DNA from: Marisa cornuarietis
Taxonomy: Eukaryota; Mollusca; Gastropoda; Architaenioglossa; Ampullariidae
DNA length: 64,000 nt
NCBI GenBank assembly: GCA_004794655.1
Contig: SMMW01000046.1
Span: forward strand, 4,240,501 to 4,304,500
Direction: 5' to 3'
This document shows positions 12,296-25,384 of the stretch, in pieces (position 1 is the first letter of the stretch; each line of letters starts with the position of its first letter). The position numbers and the translations under genes were made by a program. Below the pieces are notes generated by a model. It ran no database searches. It saw only the letters and a list, made by a program, of their open reading frames with translations, and was not told where the DNA came from.

Positions 12296-15200
12296 CGTTA
12301 TGTATACCTAGCCTCCAGATTTTTTTCTATATAAAATATTCCAAACAATGAAGACTGAAAAGTGCGTAAAGTACTTTTCATACTTCGACTTTAACATAAA
12401 CATCATTTCAATCTTTTTTTTAATGTCAAATTATTTAGTTTTTGTTACTAAATGTATTTATTATTTGATGAACTTATTTTTTTGTATTTGTAATTTTTTA
12501 AAGTAAAATTATTTTTAAAAGAAAACTGTTTAAGTCTGATTTTTGTTTTCGTCAACATGCGTTTTTGCAACACATCTAAATTGCATTGGAGCGATTTTGA
12601 AAAATCATTTGCTTTTTTAGAGCAGATTTAAGTTTTAGAAAGGTGCAGCTAGCCATACCTAGGTGCTGACCTTTTATTTGCTAGAAAGACACCACATCAG
12701 GCGCGGACCATACCCTTGCTGTGGTTAATTTTAAAACAATGATTCTGAGAGTCTCTTAGAGATCCAGCTAAAAGATGTACATTATCTAACATCTATACAT
12801 TATCTAGTAAGACAATTTACTTTGCCTCGTTTGACCTTTCCCCTCTCCGATTTTCTCCATCTGCATCGCATTTGTCTGTTAATTTTATCTCATCGACCGC
12901 GACAAAGTGTTCACTTTATGACCTTTCGTCAACACGCAAAGGATGACGGGTTATCGCCTTGGGAGTGACGTCACTGGCGACAAGGTTTTCAGCAACTGCA
13001 CGGCCGTGCTCGGGGGGTGTGTCTTCAGTCTTTCAAGGACTTCTCACAGAATAATATCTTTTGTTTTCCTCTCTGGCCAAGCGCAAAACTTGATCGTCCC
13101 CTCTTCCAGACCCATCAAGTTCATCAAACGGCCTCTCACGGCTGGGTGCGTCCCTAAGTGGTGTGCTGCCCCCAGGAATCGAAAAGGCAAGCATTAAGAC
13201 GGCGTCAAACTGCCACGCCATCAACTACAAAAGCGGCCTCGCCATTGGTTCGCACCCCGCCGCTGCCAGAGCCGGTTGGCCTGCGGAGTACACCCGGAGA
13301 GGGCGCGCGAGTTTTGTGGGATGGGGAGGAGGGGGAAGAGAACGACGGGGAAGCGTTGGAGGGGGGGGGAGGCAGTATGAGAAGGGCAGGTGGTCAGTCT
13401 TGCCAGGAGGTTACCAAGTTAATAATAATCATGCAGCTACAGTCCTGCACTTAAAACACCTCACCTAGTCGCTAGTCCAGTTCAGCGACGCTGCGCGTGT
13501 GGGGGTGGGGGCTGAGGAAAGTTTCCTCTAGTGTTTTCTTTAACTCTGCAGGGTGTAAATGCGGTAGGGGGTTGAGAGGACGGGTCCGGCAGTATATATA
13601 TATATGTTTTTTTTGTCGTGCCGGTAAACGGCAGTGTGCATAACTCCTTCCAGGGCCATTCCCCCTACCCCCATATCTCCCTGATTGAAAGGCTAGCCTC
13701 TACCACAGATCCGCACCAGCGTCTTGTGAATGGGGCCTGAAGCTCCGGCTCGCGGTCTCTGTGACCGACCAAGTGTGGAGGACAGGAAGCAGACAGTGTT
13801 CCGATGGCGCCCAGCATCTGTCACTCATCCAATGGCCGTTGGGCACACGTCAGGGGTAGGCCACCCGTCGTCTTCTCGCAGCCACCCGGAGGACGCGTGC
13901 AAACAGACTGGTGTACATCGGGCAGGTGGGCGCATTTTCGACTGGTCTTCAGGATCCGTGTGAGGGCACGTGAATGGTCTCCGTGAAACCAAGCCGAGCA
14001 AGTTGCACGAACAACACCAACAAATCAAAATTAATAAATACAAATAAAATTAAAATTAACGCAACAGATTAAAAATAAGTAGCTTGTTCTGAATTTATGA
14101 AGAAATGTACGAAGAAATAATAATACACACACACACACATTTGGACATATACACATATCAAACATAGAAAAAAATGGTGGTGGAGGGGGGAGTTGGAGAC
14201 GAGAACCACATTACGTAGCTCAATAAACTTTACCTCATCGCAGGCCTGCGGAATGCATTCTAGGGGAAACAACTCAACATAAGCAAGGTTTCACAATTTC
14301 TCTCAAGAGAATGTTGTCTCCCTTGATTATAGTTTGCTACACCTTAACTGGCCGGGGGTGACGCAGTTGAAAATAAAAGTTAAATGTGGAAGAACGCCCT
14401 CTCAACTCCTCGTTCTGGTGTACATTTTTGTGCGCTTAATTTACAGCTGATTGTTATTTTTTTGGCATATCATTCTTGTAAATGATATCCACAAAATAAG
14501 AGGATTTGAGTAAAGCTTCACACACACACATTGACACATATATACACAAGCGCGCGCACGCACGCGCACAAACACAAGGCGCGCGCGTTCATACACACAT
14601 GTTCACTCATTCACTTAAATTCCAAAGATCAAAGGCAGATTAGGGCCATCTGATGCCACAATCACAGTTTAATGACGGTGCCTCTTATAGTCTTTGTACC
14701 AAATACCTAGCAAGATCTTAAGATTCAATATGAGCTGAATGTAAAAATTAAAACTTTTCTACATATTATTTACCAGCAAACCCTACAATTCAATAAACGG
14801 AATTCTTTATTTTATTCATTTCACACGAAACAACAATAACAAGCAAATAGATTATAACCAGGGCTACAAAACTGCAAATCTGAAATACTTTTAATGCACG
14901 TTAATTTAAACTGTCAAAAGAGAGGGGGAAAAGTTACGTCGTTGACAGCTACTTCACACCTGTAAGATCGCGCAAAGGAAAATTTTACATTTTCATCAGC
15001 ATGATAACTACTGCCTTTCTGCTCGCTAAGCAATCCAGGCCTGCACCTAACACAGAATACTACGGAAACTCAGATCTTTCTCTGTGAGCTCTATCAGTCC
15101 TTCATTGAAAGTCCCATCACTTTTTCTTTCATCTCTTGATTCCACCGCCTCTCCCTATGGAACAGGGACAATCTTGTATCCCTTGTTAATATCTGTTTCA

Positions 15201-15390
15201 AGATCACCGGAACCAGGCAGAAGGACTTGGCAGCTTTATGTCATCAAATTCATGGGAAGGCATCTCGTGATCTTGTGTTAGCCTGAGCTGACCTAAGGTC
15301 ACCAACTGTTGCTGGGAATATGTATGTGTGTGTGTATCTATATATATATATTGTGTGTGTGAGAGAGAAATTATTTCAACATGTATATGT

Positions 15391-15909
15391 ATTTATCTCT
15401 ATATTACTAGTATGAGAATTATGTGGCACTGCCCTTGTGGATTAATAAAGTTGTAATGTTCGGAGTGTCGACAATGAGAAGTAACTCTTGGTAAACTTCT
15501 GCAAATACAATTGAACTTCTCTCCCTTTGACCAATTTCCTTCTACCCTCTCGCTCTGTCTACGGAGAACGAAAGTTCTATAACAGACAGCGGCTAATAAC
15601 TTGGGACTAGCTTTAGTAGTAGCTACTCGCGTCTTGCTGATAAGATATTTATCTCTATATTACTAGTATGAGAATTATCTGGCACTGCCCTTGTGGATTA
15701 ATAAAGCTGTAATGTTCGGAGTGTCGACAATGAGAAGTAACTCTTGGTAAACTTCTGCAAATAAAATTAGACTTCCCCCCCCTTTGACCAATTTCCTTCT
15801 ACCCTCTCTCGCTCTGTCTACGGAGAACGAAAGTTGTATAACAGACAGCGGCTAATAACTTGGGACTAGCTTTAGTTGTGGCTACTCGCGTCTTGCTGAT
15901 AATATGTTT
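15391..15909. repeat. Direct tandem duplication, about 256-bp unit
   Basis: Two copies, 15391-15646 and 15647-15909, begin ATTTATCTCTATATTACTAG and differ at only a few positions plus small C-run and CT-run length changes. Each contains ATTAATAAAG. No coding potential is seen. The high identity implies a recent duplication. Confidence 0.9.
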
Positions 15910-17702
15910 ATCGACTTCATTTGAAAATCTCGCTTATCTAGATGGCGTGAGATAACGGGCTACGAAAAAAATATGTAAACCTTTTAATTGTCTCGTGTCG
16001 ACATACTAAATCTTGCTCTGTACTCTAATGACATTGCAAACCATATTAAACCCTTTGGATGACTGAATGATTTGAAAATCACTTAACACATACGTAGATT
16101 ACATTATTATTTACAACTGCACACTTTGGCAGTATTCTAACTACATACACTGCAGTTTTCTAACCGATACGCGTACACGGGAAGTTTTATCTGTAAATAA
16201 ATACACTTGTAAATTTCATATGCAGATTTCTACTCGCACGTACCTACTTTTGCAGTCACGTAAGCCTACAGTATCTACCTGCAATTTTCTGTTCACTTAA
16301 GTCTACACTTTTCTCTATCAACTCTCACTTTGCTCTATATAACAGCGTCTTTGGTTTGATCTGCTACCGTGGAAACTCAACGGTGGAGCTAACCTTTGAA
16401 AGACAACAGAAATTGAGAAACTTCACCAGACAACAAATATAATGCCCCACATGTTTGCGAGTGAGAAAGTAGTTTTTGCAGTAACCATGGCTCCCACTAA
16501 CGTGAATCTGCTTTTCTCCTCGCCCTTCTCGTTTCCTAGATGATCGTCGAGATGTTTGTAGTGAATCGCGTCCACCGAAACGTCCGATGATGACATTTGA
16601 GTATCGACACCGTATTAGCAGATGTTGTACGGAGTACCTGCATGGCCACCTTCGAGTCCTAAACGAAGCTTGCAGGCATCTGACTACGTGACTTCGTCAA
16701 TGACAGGTTCCTCCCTCCCCCCTCCAGGCTTTCGGGTCAACCACTTCCAGCCAGACCACTCGTCGGGGTGTCACCGGCCTCCCGGCCACGTGCAAAGATT
16801 AATGACACTACTTTGTAGCCGTCAGAAATCACTTCCGGCACCGCGAATGATAAATGCAGAGAAAAGCCAGGTTGACTCATATTTTATGGCAGAGTAAAAG
16901 ACAAAAAGATGGGGGAGGGAGGAGAGGGAAGGGGGACATGGGAGAGTGAAAGAAAGACGGGTAGATATGGTTGCCAGGAAATGTGAGTGTTTGACACATA
17001 AGGAAATGCTGACGTTAATCTAACCACTAATTCTCTCAAAAGCCTGCTTTTATTTGTCAAAAGCTAGTTCGATTCGTTCACACTTACATGACTAAAGACC
17101 CATAGATCTCACACACAACACAAATGTGAAGGCGAGGTGTGGGAACCTGATATTTTACAGCTTTTTCTTTACACACTTGACTGTAACAAGGAATACTGTT
17201 TAGCGCAAAACTATTTATTTTCAAAGAAAACAACCAAGGTAGATATTTAATTATGTTTCTTCAATATGCTCCTTAGAATGTTGCTTTTTGGGGGCTGGCA
17301 GGCGGTAGACGACCAGGTATTTTAGAAACTTGTAGGATTTCTTATTTTTTTAACTAATTTTTTGCTGGGGAGAGATTCTCTTGCCAAAAGCATGTGCTTC
17401 AACAGCAACAAAGGACTTGTCTGTATCCTGCTCTGATTCATCATTCTGATTCATGGTCTTCTGTGTTAACTTTAAGTTGCTTTTATTATTCGCAAGTCAG
17501 CAAAGAGCGCTTCTTTTGCCGCTATGAGCAATGCAAGTACGAAACACACACCAGTCATAAATCTCTCATTAAACTTAGGTCCGTGAGCAGCAGGTGCATC
17601 AAGTGCTCATTGCATATTCTACTCTTAGCCTTTCTGACTGTGGAAGGCCATCAGAAGGTTCGGGAGCATATCACACTCTGTAGGGCTGGCATTACGCACT
17701 CT

Positions 17703-18522
17703 TAGCACGGACCTTCATCTACTGGATGAGTGTCTCTCATTCGTTGCCTATTTGCGCTATCATAGGAGTGACCAATTGTAACCAACCCTACAAACGTTAG
17801 GTTTTCACTTCCGTTTCCGATTTCAAAATGGGGGGTTTTCCTAACGTCGAAGAAATTTTTGAAGTAATTAAGCTTTTCTGTCATAAGAACCTTGTTAAAG
17901 AAGACTGATTGCAAAATCAACAGTAGTACTTTCTGTAAAATGTATTTTGGTTGTTTATAGAAAACGCATGTGGGTTTATCGTCAATTTTATCACATAAAA
18001 CATCGTCACAACAGATGCCATTGACTTGCTCTACCACTAACAATTTTTTTAAAAGCATTGTTTTTGTTTTTTGGAAACAATTATACAGATTATTCTGTTA
18101 CAAAAAGCCTATACTTTAAGAATTAATTTAATAAATGCCACAGATGAAAGTCCGTAGTAGCACTGAGTTCACGACAACGCCATTTACTAGCAGACGACAA
18201 TAGGGAAGTCCCCCGTTGCTAAGGTCGGTTGGTATTGTAAGCTATGATAGCGATGAGGATAGATGTTTACTTTTTGTTGAGGATAACGACCTCTCGCTTT
18301 ATTGGTATGACATTCAACAATGCAACAATTTGCACCTGTACATTTTTTTTAAATCCATTAACGTCTGCAAACCACTGACCTTTATTAAAATTAAATGAAG
18401 GTCCGTGTCTCTTCGCAACAGCAAACCGGAACCGGAAACACGGGCTCGCTGATAAGGAAAGCCGAGACTTACACCGGATATAAACCTAAGACACTTATCC
18501 AGTAGATGAAGGTCCATGCTCT
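17703..18522. repeat. Inverted repeat pair bracketing about 0.8 kb
   Basis: GGACCTTCATCTACTGGAT at about 17709 recurs in reverse orientation near 18495-18513, with GTGTC following in both arms. Partial GGACCTTCAT copies also occur near 18400 and 3205. It could be a non-autonomous element with short terminal inverted repeats, but no target-site duplication is obvious. Confidence 0.45.
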
Positions 18523-18675
18523 TAGCATCGGAGTTAAGAGCGAAGGTGGCAGGCTGTGTCATTGGTTGAATTGTACGGACGTGTATAGGGTGGACTGCTG
18601 TCTGTCTGCCGAGACCAACGCTGAGCCTCTTGCGAAGTTCTCCGCTGTTAGTCTCGGCGAGCCTTAACAATGAAT

Positions 18676-18773
18676 GTGAATAAACCGGAAGCTATTTCGT
18701 AACCAGCCTCGTTCTAGTAGTTAAACAGAAACGTGACTAAACCGGAAGCTACTTCGTAACCAGCTTCGTTCTA
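18676..18773. repeat. Tandem duplication, 57-bp period
   Basis: The segment TAAACCGGAAGCTAYTTCGT plus its downstream AACCAGCYTCGTTCTA occurs twice, starting at 18676 and 18733. Confidence 0.8.
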
Positions 18774-19149
18774 TGACTTCACTGAAAAAAAATCGTCTGC
18801 AAGCAGTCCAGTAATACAAGTCCGTGATTGTACGGACCCTATCTCCCACTTCCCTATTCCACACACACACACACACTATCTACACGACCTTCTGTTCAGT
18901 TGTCGCGTTGCACACGCACTGATTTGTTGCCGCCTAACGTGAGAATGCAATCGGTCCTTGATTTCAAGAGATCACTCCCTGTGAGGTCGGATTCATCAAA
19001 TTTTTAAATTTTATATTTAGGGTTCCGACATTTGGATGTTGACTGAGACAAGTTTCAGGTTAGGGGCTTGCTTTCCCTAAAAAAAAATGTTTCCATCTGG
19101 TTCATTGAATAAGTGAGTAAAATCTAGAGGTGATTTCGCGCCATTAGAG

Positions 19150-19285
19150 AAAGGAGTAAGGAATGGGACGTACCTGAATAAAACCCCAGAGAAAAATACT
19201 CGTAGCCCCAGACAAGATGTGAACCAAGCACCTTACTATATTATTGCCGTGGCGACATAGGGACGTTTGACCGCTGCACTCCTCA
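19150..19285 (-). repeat. Possible tRNA-derived SINE
   Basis: On the minus strand, GTGCAGCGGTCAAACG resembles an A-box region and TTGGTTCACATC a B-box. A GGGGTTTTATTCAGG-type tail follows. No second copy is seen in this window. Confidence 0.35.
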
Positions 19286-19558
19286 CACTTTTCACTATAC
19301 GTCCTGGCAGTACAGTAGCAAAGCTTGAGCCAGTCTCTCCCAGGAGGGATGGGGTCTGCAGCTTTACAACCATGGTTACGGGAATCAACGAGTAACAATT
19401 CCGACTTCTGGGCTTCTAACCGTATGCACGTTGCTCGGCAACGAGACGCGAGCGGCCACAGCTGTTGACTGATGACCTTCGAGGTCAAAGGCCAGGTTCA
19501 GTGGCACTGGCCACGATAACGATTTGCGAGGTGATACCGAGGGAGAGAGTCAGGGACG

Positions 19559-19718
19559 AGTCACGCGAGGATTATTGTCACGTGACGATCCTCTCTCTCT
19601 CTCTCTCTAACAGTATCAAGAGGCGCGGCTAGTACAAAGGTTTTGTGGGGAGAGAGTCACGCGAGGATTTCCTGTCACGTGATGATCCTCCCACAACCTC
19701 ATGAGCCGCGGCTAGTAA
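19559..19718. repeat. Duplicated E-box palindrome, 96-bp period
   Basis: Two copies (19559-19634 and 19655-19718) run AGTCACGCGAGGATT, then TGTCACGTGA, then GATCCTC, ending in a GCGGCTAGTA segment. In copy 1, GAGGAT and ATCCTC arms flank the perfect palindrome GTCACGTGAC (19577-19586). Confidence 0.75.
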
Positions 19719-20283
19719 GAGTGTAATAGTTTGTTGGGGAAGTACGAGGCGTAAATGTCGTAACTGTCAGCATCGCCGCCCACTACCGCCATCAAGCACC
19801 TCAGGAAACAGCATGCGACCTACTTATCGTGAATAAAAGCACCACAGCTGCAAACGAGCTACACACACACACACACACACACACATGTACACGCATGCAC
19901 ATTAGAAAGTAAATACGCAATGAAAGCTAAATATAAACGCACACACACACACACGCGCGCGCCCTCGCAGATTTTCTCCAAGCAAAGTGTACTGAAGCAA
20001 AGGTAACGCACTTTTCTTTATTGCGACTGCGACATTTGTCAAGAGGTCACGGGCACCTCGCAGAAAAGAAGGTCAAAGTAAGGGTTGCAGGTATGTACGT
20101 ACTCTACGTATTGTGTGGATTGTCACACGTGAAGCATGTGCAAACGTTCTACGTCAGCAGTCCATCCACCTTGGAGGTTTTAGCAGTATGCTCAATCTGT
20201 TACTATACTGACTTCCTGAGGGGATGGAGAAAGCAAAGGCAGGGAGGAACATAATAAAGAAACACACCCTCACATATAAGAAA

Positions 20284-20441
20284 CAGTGGTGTAGGAACCA
20301 GGGAGGCAAGGTGGGCAGACGCCACCTAAAAAAAAAAAAAAAGATACCGAGGAGGCAAGAATATGAATGTTGTTCACTGTCAGCATGGAGTTTGCCCCCC
20401 ACCCCCACCCCCAAAGCTGAGCATCTTCCTACGGCACTGAG
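20284..20441 (+). repeat. Dispersed repeat, copy 1 (partner at 22887)
   Basis: It begins CAGTGGTGTAGGA and contains TTGTTCACTGTCA and AAAGCTGAGCATCTTC. The same blocks occur in the same order on the minus strand at 22887-23032, so these are two copies of one interspersed family. Internal A-run and C-run lengths differ. Confidence 0.75.
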
Positions 20442-20828
20442 AAAGTATGGTCTCTAAAGGCCCATTAGGAACGACCCTCACATCTCTCTCCATAGTTGAA
20501 GTCTGTCTGTGAGATAACCTGTCACATCATCACACTTCCCAATGTCTGTGTGTATAATCAGTGGCTCTCTTTTCTACAGGTCAAGTATTATTCACAACTA
20601 TGACTAACTTTGAGCGTGCACAGAAAGTTGTATGATCTGTGTGTGTGTGTGTGTGTGATTGCGGGCTTAAATTAAAAAAAAAATAGTAAGAAGCTTTTCA
20701 AAAGCAGTGCCTTTAGAGAGTTGCTACAAATCACCATCGGCTTTTGTTTCCCCCATCTGTTTGTAGGCGTCAGTCCCGGACGTGAGTAGCAGGTTGCGAG
20801 CAAGTCCTGACTGTCTGTGACCAATTTC

Positions 20829-20908
20829 TTCTTTCTCTGCATGTGGCATCTGTTTATAGGGCTGGCTGCCTTGCCTTAGTTGCTGGCTCGGCGTAAAACA
20901 CTAATTAC
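20829..20908 (+). repeat. 5'-truncated SINE copy
   Basis: It matches only the 3' half of the full-length SINE at 33947, from TCTTTCTCTGCATGTGGCAT through TTGCTGGCTCGGCGTAAAAC. The tRNA-like head is missing. Confidence 0.65.
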
Positions 20909-21100
20909 CCCTGTTACCAATCTCACGAGGTCACAAAGCAGAGCTGACGAACAATGGCATGCTTTATGTTCTTCCAACCACACTACGGGAGAAGACCAGA
21001 GAGGGTGAACAAGGATGAACAACTTTCGTTTTATTCGAGAGTGACTTCCTTCCGATGGATCCTTAGGTGACAGTCCGATGTGTTGTTCAGAAGCTCAGAG

Positions 21101-21686
21101 GCTGGCTCATTTGCATATGGAAAAAGGTCAAAGACCAACCAATCAGTGCGCTCGTAGCAATGGCCGGAGAGTCGTCTGCTTCATTGTTGATTAGCATGGG
21201 ATCGTGGAGACCAAAAAGTTTTGGTCACAGAATGTGTTGTTTTGTTTTGTTCAAATGTGAAATTAATCCAGTGACCGTATGTTAACCTCCCTTTCTCCTT
21301 CTTTAATCCTATTACTTGTAAGTCTTGAAACGTGTGTACTTTAACCGGACAAAGGGAAGGGCAGGGCGCAATACGAGACACTGGCCAACCCACTACCTGC
21401 AATAAATTAGGGATACCAGACCGCCGTCAAGCTGAGTGAGTGAGTGCTGAATGCCATGCGCACGAAATCTTCTTCCCTCTCGTATTCTGTTTGGAAGAAA
21501 ATGCGGGTGGTCAGACGTTAAAAAAACAAAGGGGGTAGGGGTACTATTCTACTCGACCCTTAGACTTATAGTTTTCCTCTTGAACTGCATAGTTTTGTAG
21601 TTGCACAAGAACGAAGAAGGCCATTGCTATGAGCGCACTGATTGGTTGGTCTTTGACCTTCTTTTCCCATATGCAAATGAGCCAGC
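21101..21686. repeat. 65-68 bp inverted repeats with octamer and CCAAT motifs
   Basis: Arm 1 (21101-21165) and arm 2 (21619-21686) are near-identical reverse complements separated by about 450 bp. Each holds ATTTGCAT (POU octamer), AGGTCAAAG and CCAATCAG in the same order. The intervening 450 bp has no recognised gene. Confidence 0.85.
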
Positions 21687-21689
21687 CTC

Positions 21690-21970
21690 GTTCCGTATAC
21701 ATTGCAAGTAGAATGCAATCTATAAATATAGATTTCAAATGTATAGCTAGAATGCATTCTATAGCTAAAGAATTGAAAGGTATATATAAAATGAATTGGA
21801 TAGCAACTTCTGAGTATAATATAAATGAAACACTTCGGTTTTTACCGAGTTTTCTCTCTCTAGCTATAGAATGCAATCTATAAGTATGGAATGAATTGTA
21901 TAAATATAAAATGCAATCTATAGTTATACATTGCATTCTATAATTATAAATTGCAATGTATAGCTAGAAA
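21690..21970. repeat. AT-rich tandem array, about 20-bp unit
   Basis: Units of the type AATGCAATCTATAGCTATAG alternate with their near reverse complements (CATTGCATTC). The array is directly adjacent to the right arm of the inverted repeat ending at 21686. Confidence 0.65.
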
Positions 21971-22886
21971 TAGCAAATTTGAGAAAATTCCCCTCTTGGC
22001 GCCCAATACAATCCCCTACTCCCTCAGGTAGCACCTTGCAAGTCTTTGTCATAACGATGCATACAACATCGCAGAAAGTACGAGCTTAGAGTATACTACA
22101 TTTTAAAAAAAATATTAGAAACCAGCAGCTGCACGTGCACTTCTACGCCTGGCTGAAGGCTCGCAACTCTATCACACCACAGTTTACATTTTGTTCTGTC
22201 TTTGTTAAGTATTATTATTGTCACAAATAGGTCCGCCTTTAACGCGTCATGTGACAGGTCCCCCCAGTGGACTCCTCGTTTTCGCTTTCGCTCGGTTTTA
22301 CTTACTCGCTATGACCGTGATTAAAGATTTACAGGAAAACTAACTCTCCAGGTGAGAATAATCGATCAACACACGGGTACCGTGGTAGACAAACACTCTA
22401 TCTTTAAAAGCACTGTATGCATTTTTAAAAGTAACAAGAGAGCACAAACAGTCGGTCACAAGAATCTTATTTTTACGAACACGTGACTCCTGCAAAGGAT
22501 CGTTAATGAAGCGCAACCAACTGATGTGCGATGGTAAACAAAAAGACGACGACGACGACTAACGGGGGCCGGTCATTTCGACTTAATACATATCAGCCCA
22601 GCCATATTTACCTTCCGTCTGAGTCCAATTACACCTGCCAGGACCATAATTATTGTCCCACAAAAGCCCGCATCGTCCCAACATCGACCCAGGCCCAGAC
22701 TAAATGAATGCCCGAGCAACACCTGTTTGACATAACATTTGCATTTACATTTAATACAAACCTGCAAACTAAAGAATAAATAAAGACAAAGGCTTTAAAT
22801 TGATTAAAGAAAAAATGGTGTTTATGCGACAGCGTGAAAGCAAATAAATCAGGTTAATGACACACAAATACAAAAGATGTGTACGA

Positions 22887-23032
22887 CTAAGGGGCTTATG
22901 AAGATGCTCGGCTTTGGGGTAGGAGGGGGACTTCATGTTGACAGTGAACAACGTTTACATTCTTTCCTTCTCTGTGTCTTTTTTGATGAGGGGGGTGCCT
23001 CCTTGCCCCCTCCCCCGGCTCCTACGCCACTG
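22887..23032 (-). repeat. Dispersed repeat, copy 2 (partner at 20284)
   Basis: Reverse-complement relative of 20284-20441, sharing CAGTGGCGTAGGA, GTTGTTCACTGTCA and AAAGCCGAGCATCTTC. Confidence 0.75.
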
Positions 23033-23995
23033 CACTGTTTGCTATACAAATGAACAAAACAAATTATACAGGTTGGTAGCAAGTATATACGAGAGCTATG
23101 TACACAACAATACAAAATATTCACAAGAGGAACAGCAAGTATAACAGATTGGTGACACCTACAGACTAGAAATATCGATGTATACAGGGAATAATCTACA
23201 CAAATATATGGGATAAGGTCAAGTACTCTTGCCAGTGACAGAAGTCCTGCATGTTAAAAGTGCATGGCGGAAATGAAGATAACCATAGTATCAGTATGTG
23301 ATAATCTGATGCTTTGCCCTTTCACACTGTTAAGAAAAACATGATTAGTGTTGCCAATTACAAACCGGTGTCACACAAACATATTACCTCGTAAGCAAAG
23401 AAAAAAATTCAGTATCCCTCTAATATTTGCTCTTCAAGTCATCGTTCTTTGTTAATTGTAGATGTTGGAACGTGGAGTGAAACTCTAAATCCCGTATTAT
23501 GGGCCTTTTGATACAAAGATCAGTGTTCATATGTTTTGGTGGCCATTACATCGGCCTGTGAGGCTTCGCTCTGGTTTTACGATGGTGATTACGTGAAAAG
23601 GGTCCACATGCAAGTTCCAAGAAGTACCCAAGAACTGGCAAAAGATTTGAAAGCTGGGACCTATCCGTATCACTGACTTTGCGAACAAGTATGTTTTCAG
23701 AGGATAACAAGTTTCAGTTACATACCGCAGAAGCGCACCCCAGGCACGAACTAAGCAACCTGTGAAAGTTCAGTAAATAAAACACAAGGGGGGGGGAAGG
23801 AAAGAGGGAGGAACACCGGCGGCTACAAGTCTATACACAGATAAGGAGGGGGTTCATTCTTTACACTCAGAACATATGCTTCCTCATAAATTACAGCTGT
23901 ATGATAACAACTTACTTCAATTACTTGATCGAAAGAAACATAGTAGATAAACGTTTTTATACTTCATCTCATCCACCGCCGCCCCCAACACACAC

Positions 23996-24014
23996 ATATA
24001 TATATATATATATT
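23996..24014. repeat. Short (CA)n(TA)n microsatellite
   Basis: A CACACA stretch runs directly into a TATATA run. Confidence 0.85.
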
Positions 24015-24416
24015 ACATCCTCTTATACTCGAAGAAAAATGTAACTTTTGAAGCTTTGCGTATGTTTCAAATTCCCGAATTATTCAGGGGGGAAAAATCT
24101 ACAATCGAATATTATAGAAGAGCAAAGTACACAAGGAATTTGAACCTTATGCGTAAATAACATGACAATTCTTTTTTTGAGTAAAGAAAGACTGGTTTAG
24201 CAATAAATATCTATTTCAACGGAGACTGCCAAAAGCCACAAAATATTAAAATATTGTAATGTCTGGAGAGGGAATAGGAGCCAGGAATATACAGCATGGG
24301 AGTTGGACGCAAAGCTTCATTTTCACTTTTTGCTGAGAGAATCTCATATTGCACAAACTTGTTAAAATGTTTATGACTTTAGCTTTTATTTTGATTGCAT
24401 TGAATTATAACAGGGT

Positions 24417-24565
24417 GCTTCGCCAGGCACTGGGATTGGTTTCCAATCTATCCAGGACACTGTATCTGGGGACCACACGACCTGTCGTACCGGGAGATGC
24501 GCACAAATGAACAGCATCCTCATCCACAACCCACTGCACTCACACAATATCATGCTCAGTCAGCA
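24417..24565. repeat. Dispersed repeat related to 26293-26379 and 27630-27660
   Basis: GGTTTCCAA, GACCTGTCGTACCG and GAGATGCGC recur in order at 26293-26379. The right part, ACTGCACTCACACAA followed by CATGCTCAGTCAG, recurs at 27630-27660. These are fragments of one interspersed family. Confidence 0.55.
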
Positions 24566-25384
24566 CACTTGCACTTGTTTCCTCTTGAGACCCTTAACAT
24601 AATCGTGACAGTCCTTTGTCCTGCGTAAATCGTAAAAGATGTAATAAAAAAAACTATTTCTTATTTCTTGCTTTACATTTTCTTGACGATTGTCAATCAG
24701 GTCACGGTGAAATCTAAAGACAGTAGCCAAAACATTCTTCTGTTCATTTTATTGCCTCTGCAAGGGTTCGTTCCTGCAATAAATAAAAAATAATTTGGGA
24801 CAGACCACCACTAAACCAACACCATACTGAGGCGACAGTCGTGTTGAACACCAAACATCTTCAGCATGAATCTGAAATACGCTTAGAACATGGTTAATAA
24901 GAACGTACATGGCATATGATGCTATGATTATACGTTTTAACATAATTTTTCTCCTGCGATTGGTATAACCCTAAGATGTTATCAATTTCTTTAGAGGGAA
25001 TGGAAAGAGATTTGCATCCGAAATCCAGTTGTACTTTCTAAGCACAATGGGAATGGCGTCCACGCCTGACATGTCTTTATTCTGTTTTGGCTTCCATCCT
25101 CTGTCGTTTCTCTCATATTCAACCGTCCCTTGCTACGTCATACATCCTACGTCATTTTTACTACATCATACATCCTACGTCATACAATCGTGATGTCAAT
25201 CTCCTTGCGCTCAGCTTAACTCTACCCTATATCTACTACTGCTACAGTCAGAGAACCACATACTTCGTTTTTGTTTACTTTCATACCTCATTCGCACAGC
25301 CTACCTCCACATCTCTTCGCACCGTCCATTACCATGCACAGCTACTGTTCTTCGATTCTACTCTTCGATTCTACACCGGCTTGA

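Noticed and set aside
17702..18670. 118-codon minus-strand frames
   Set aside because: They run through the GGACCTTCAT inverted repeats and show no known domain.
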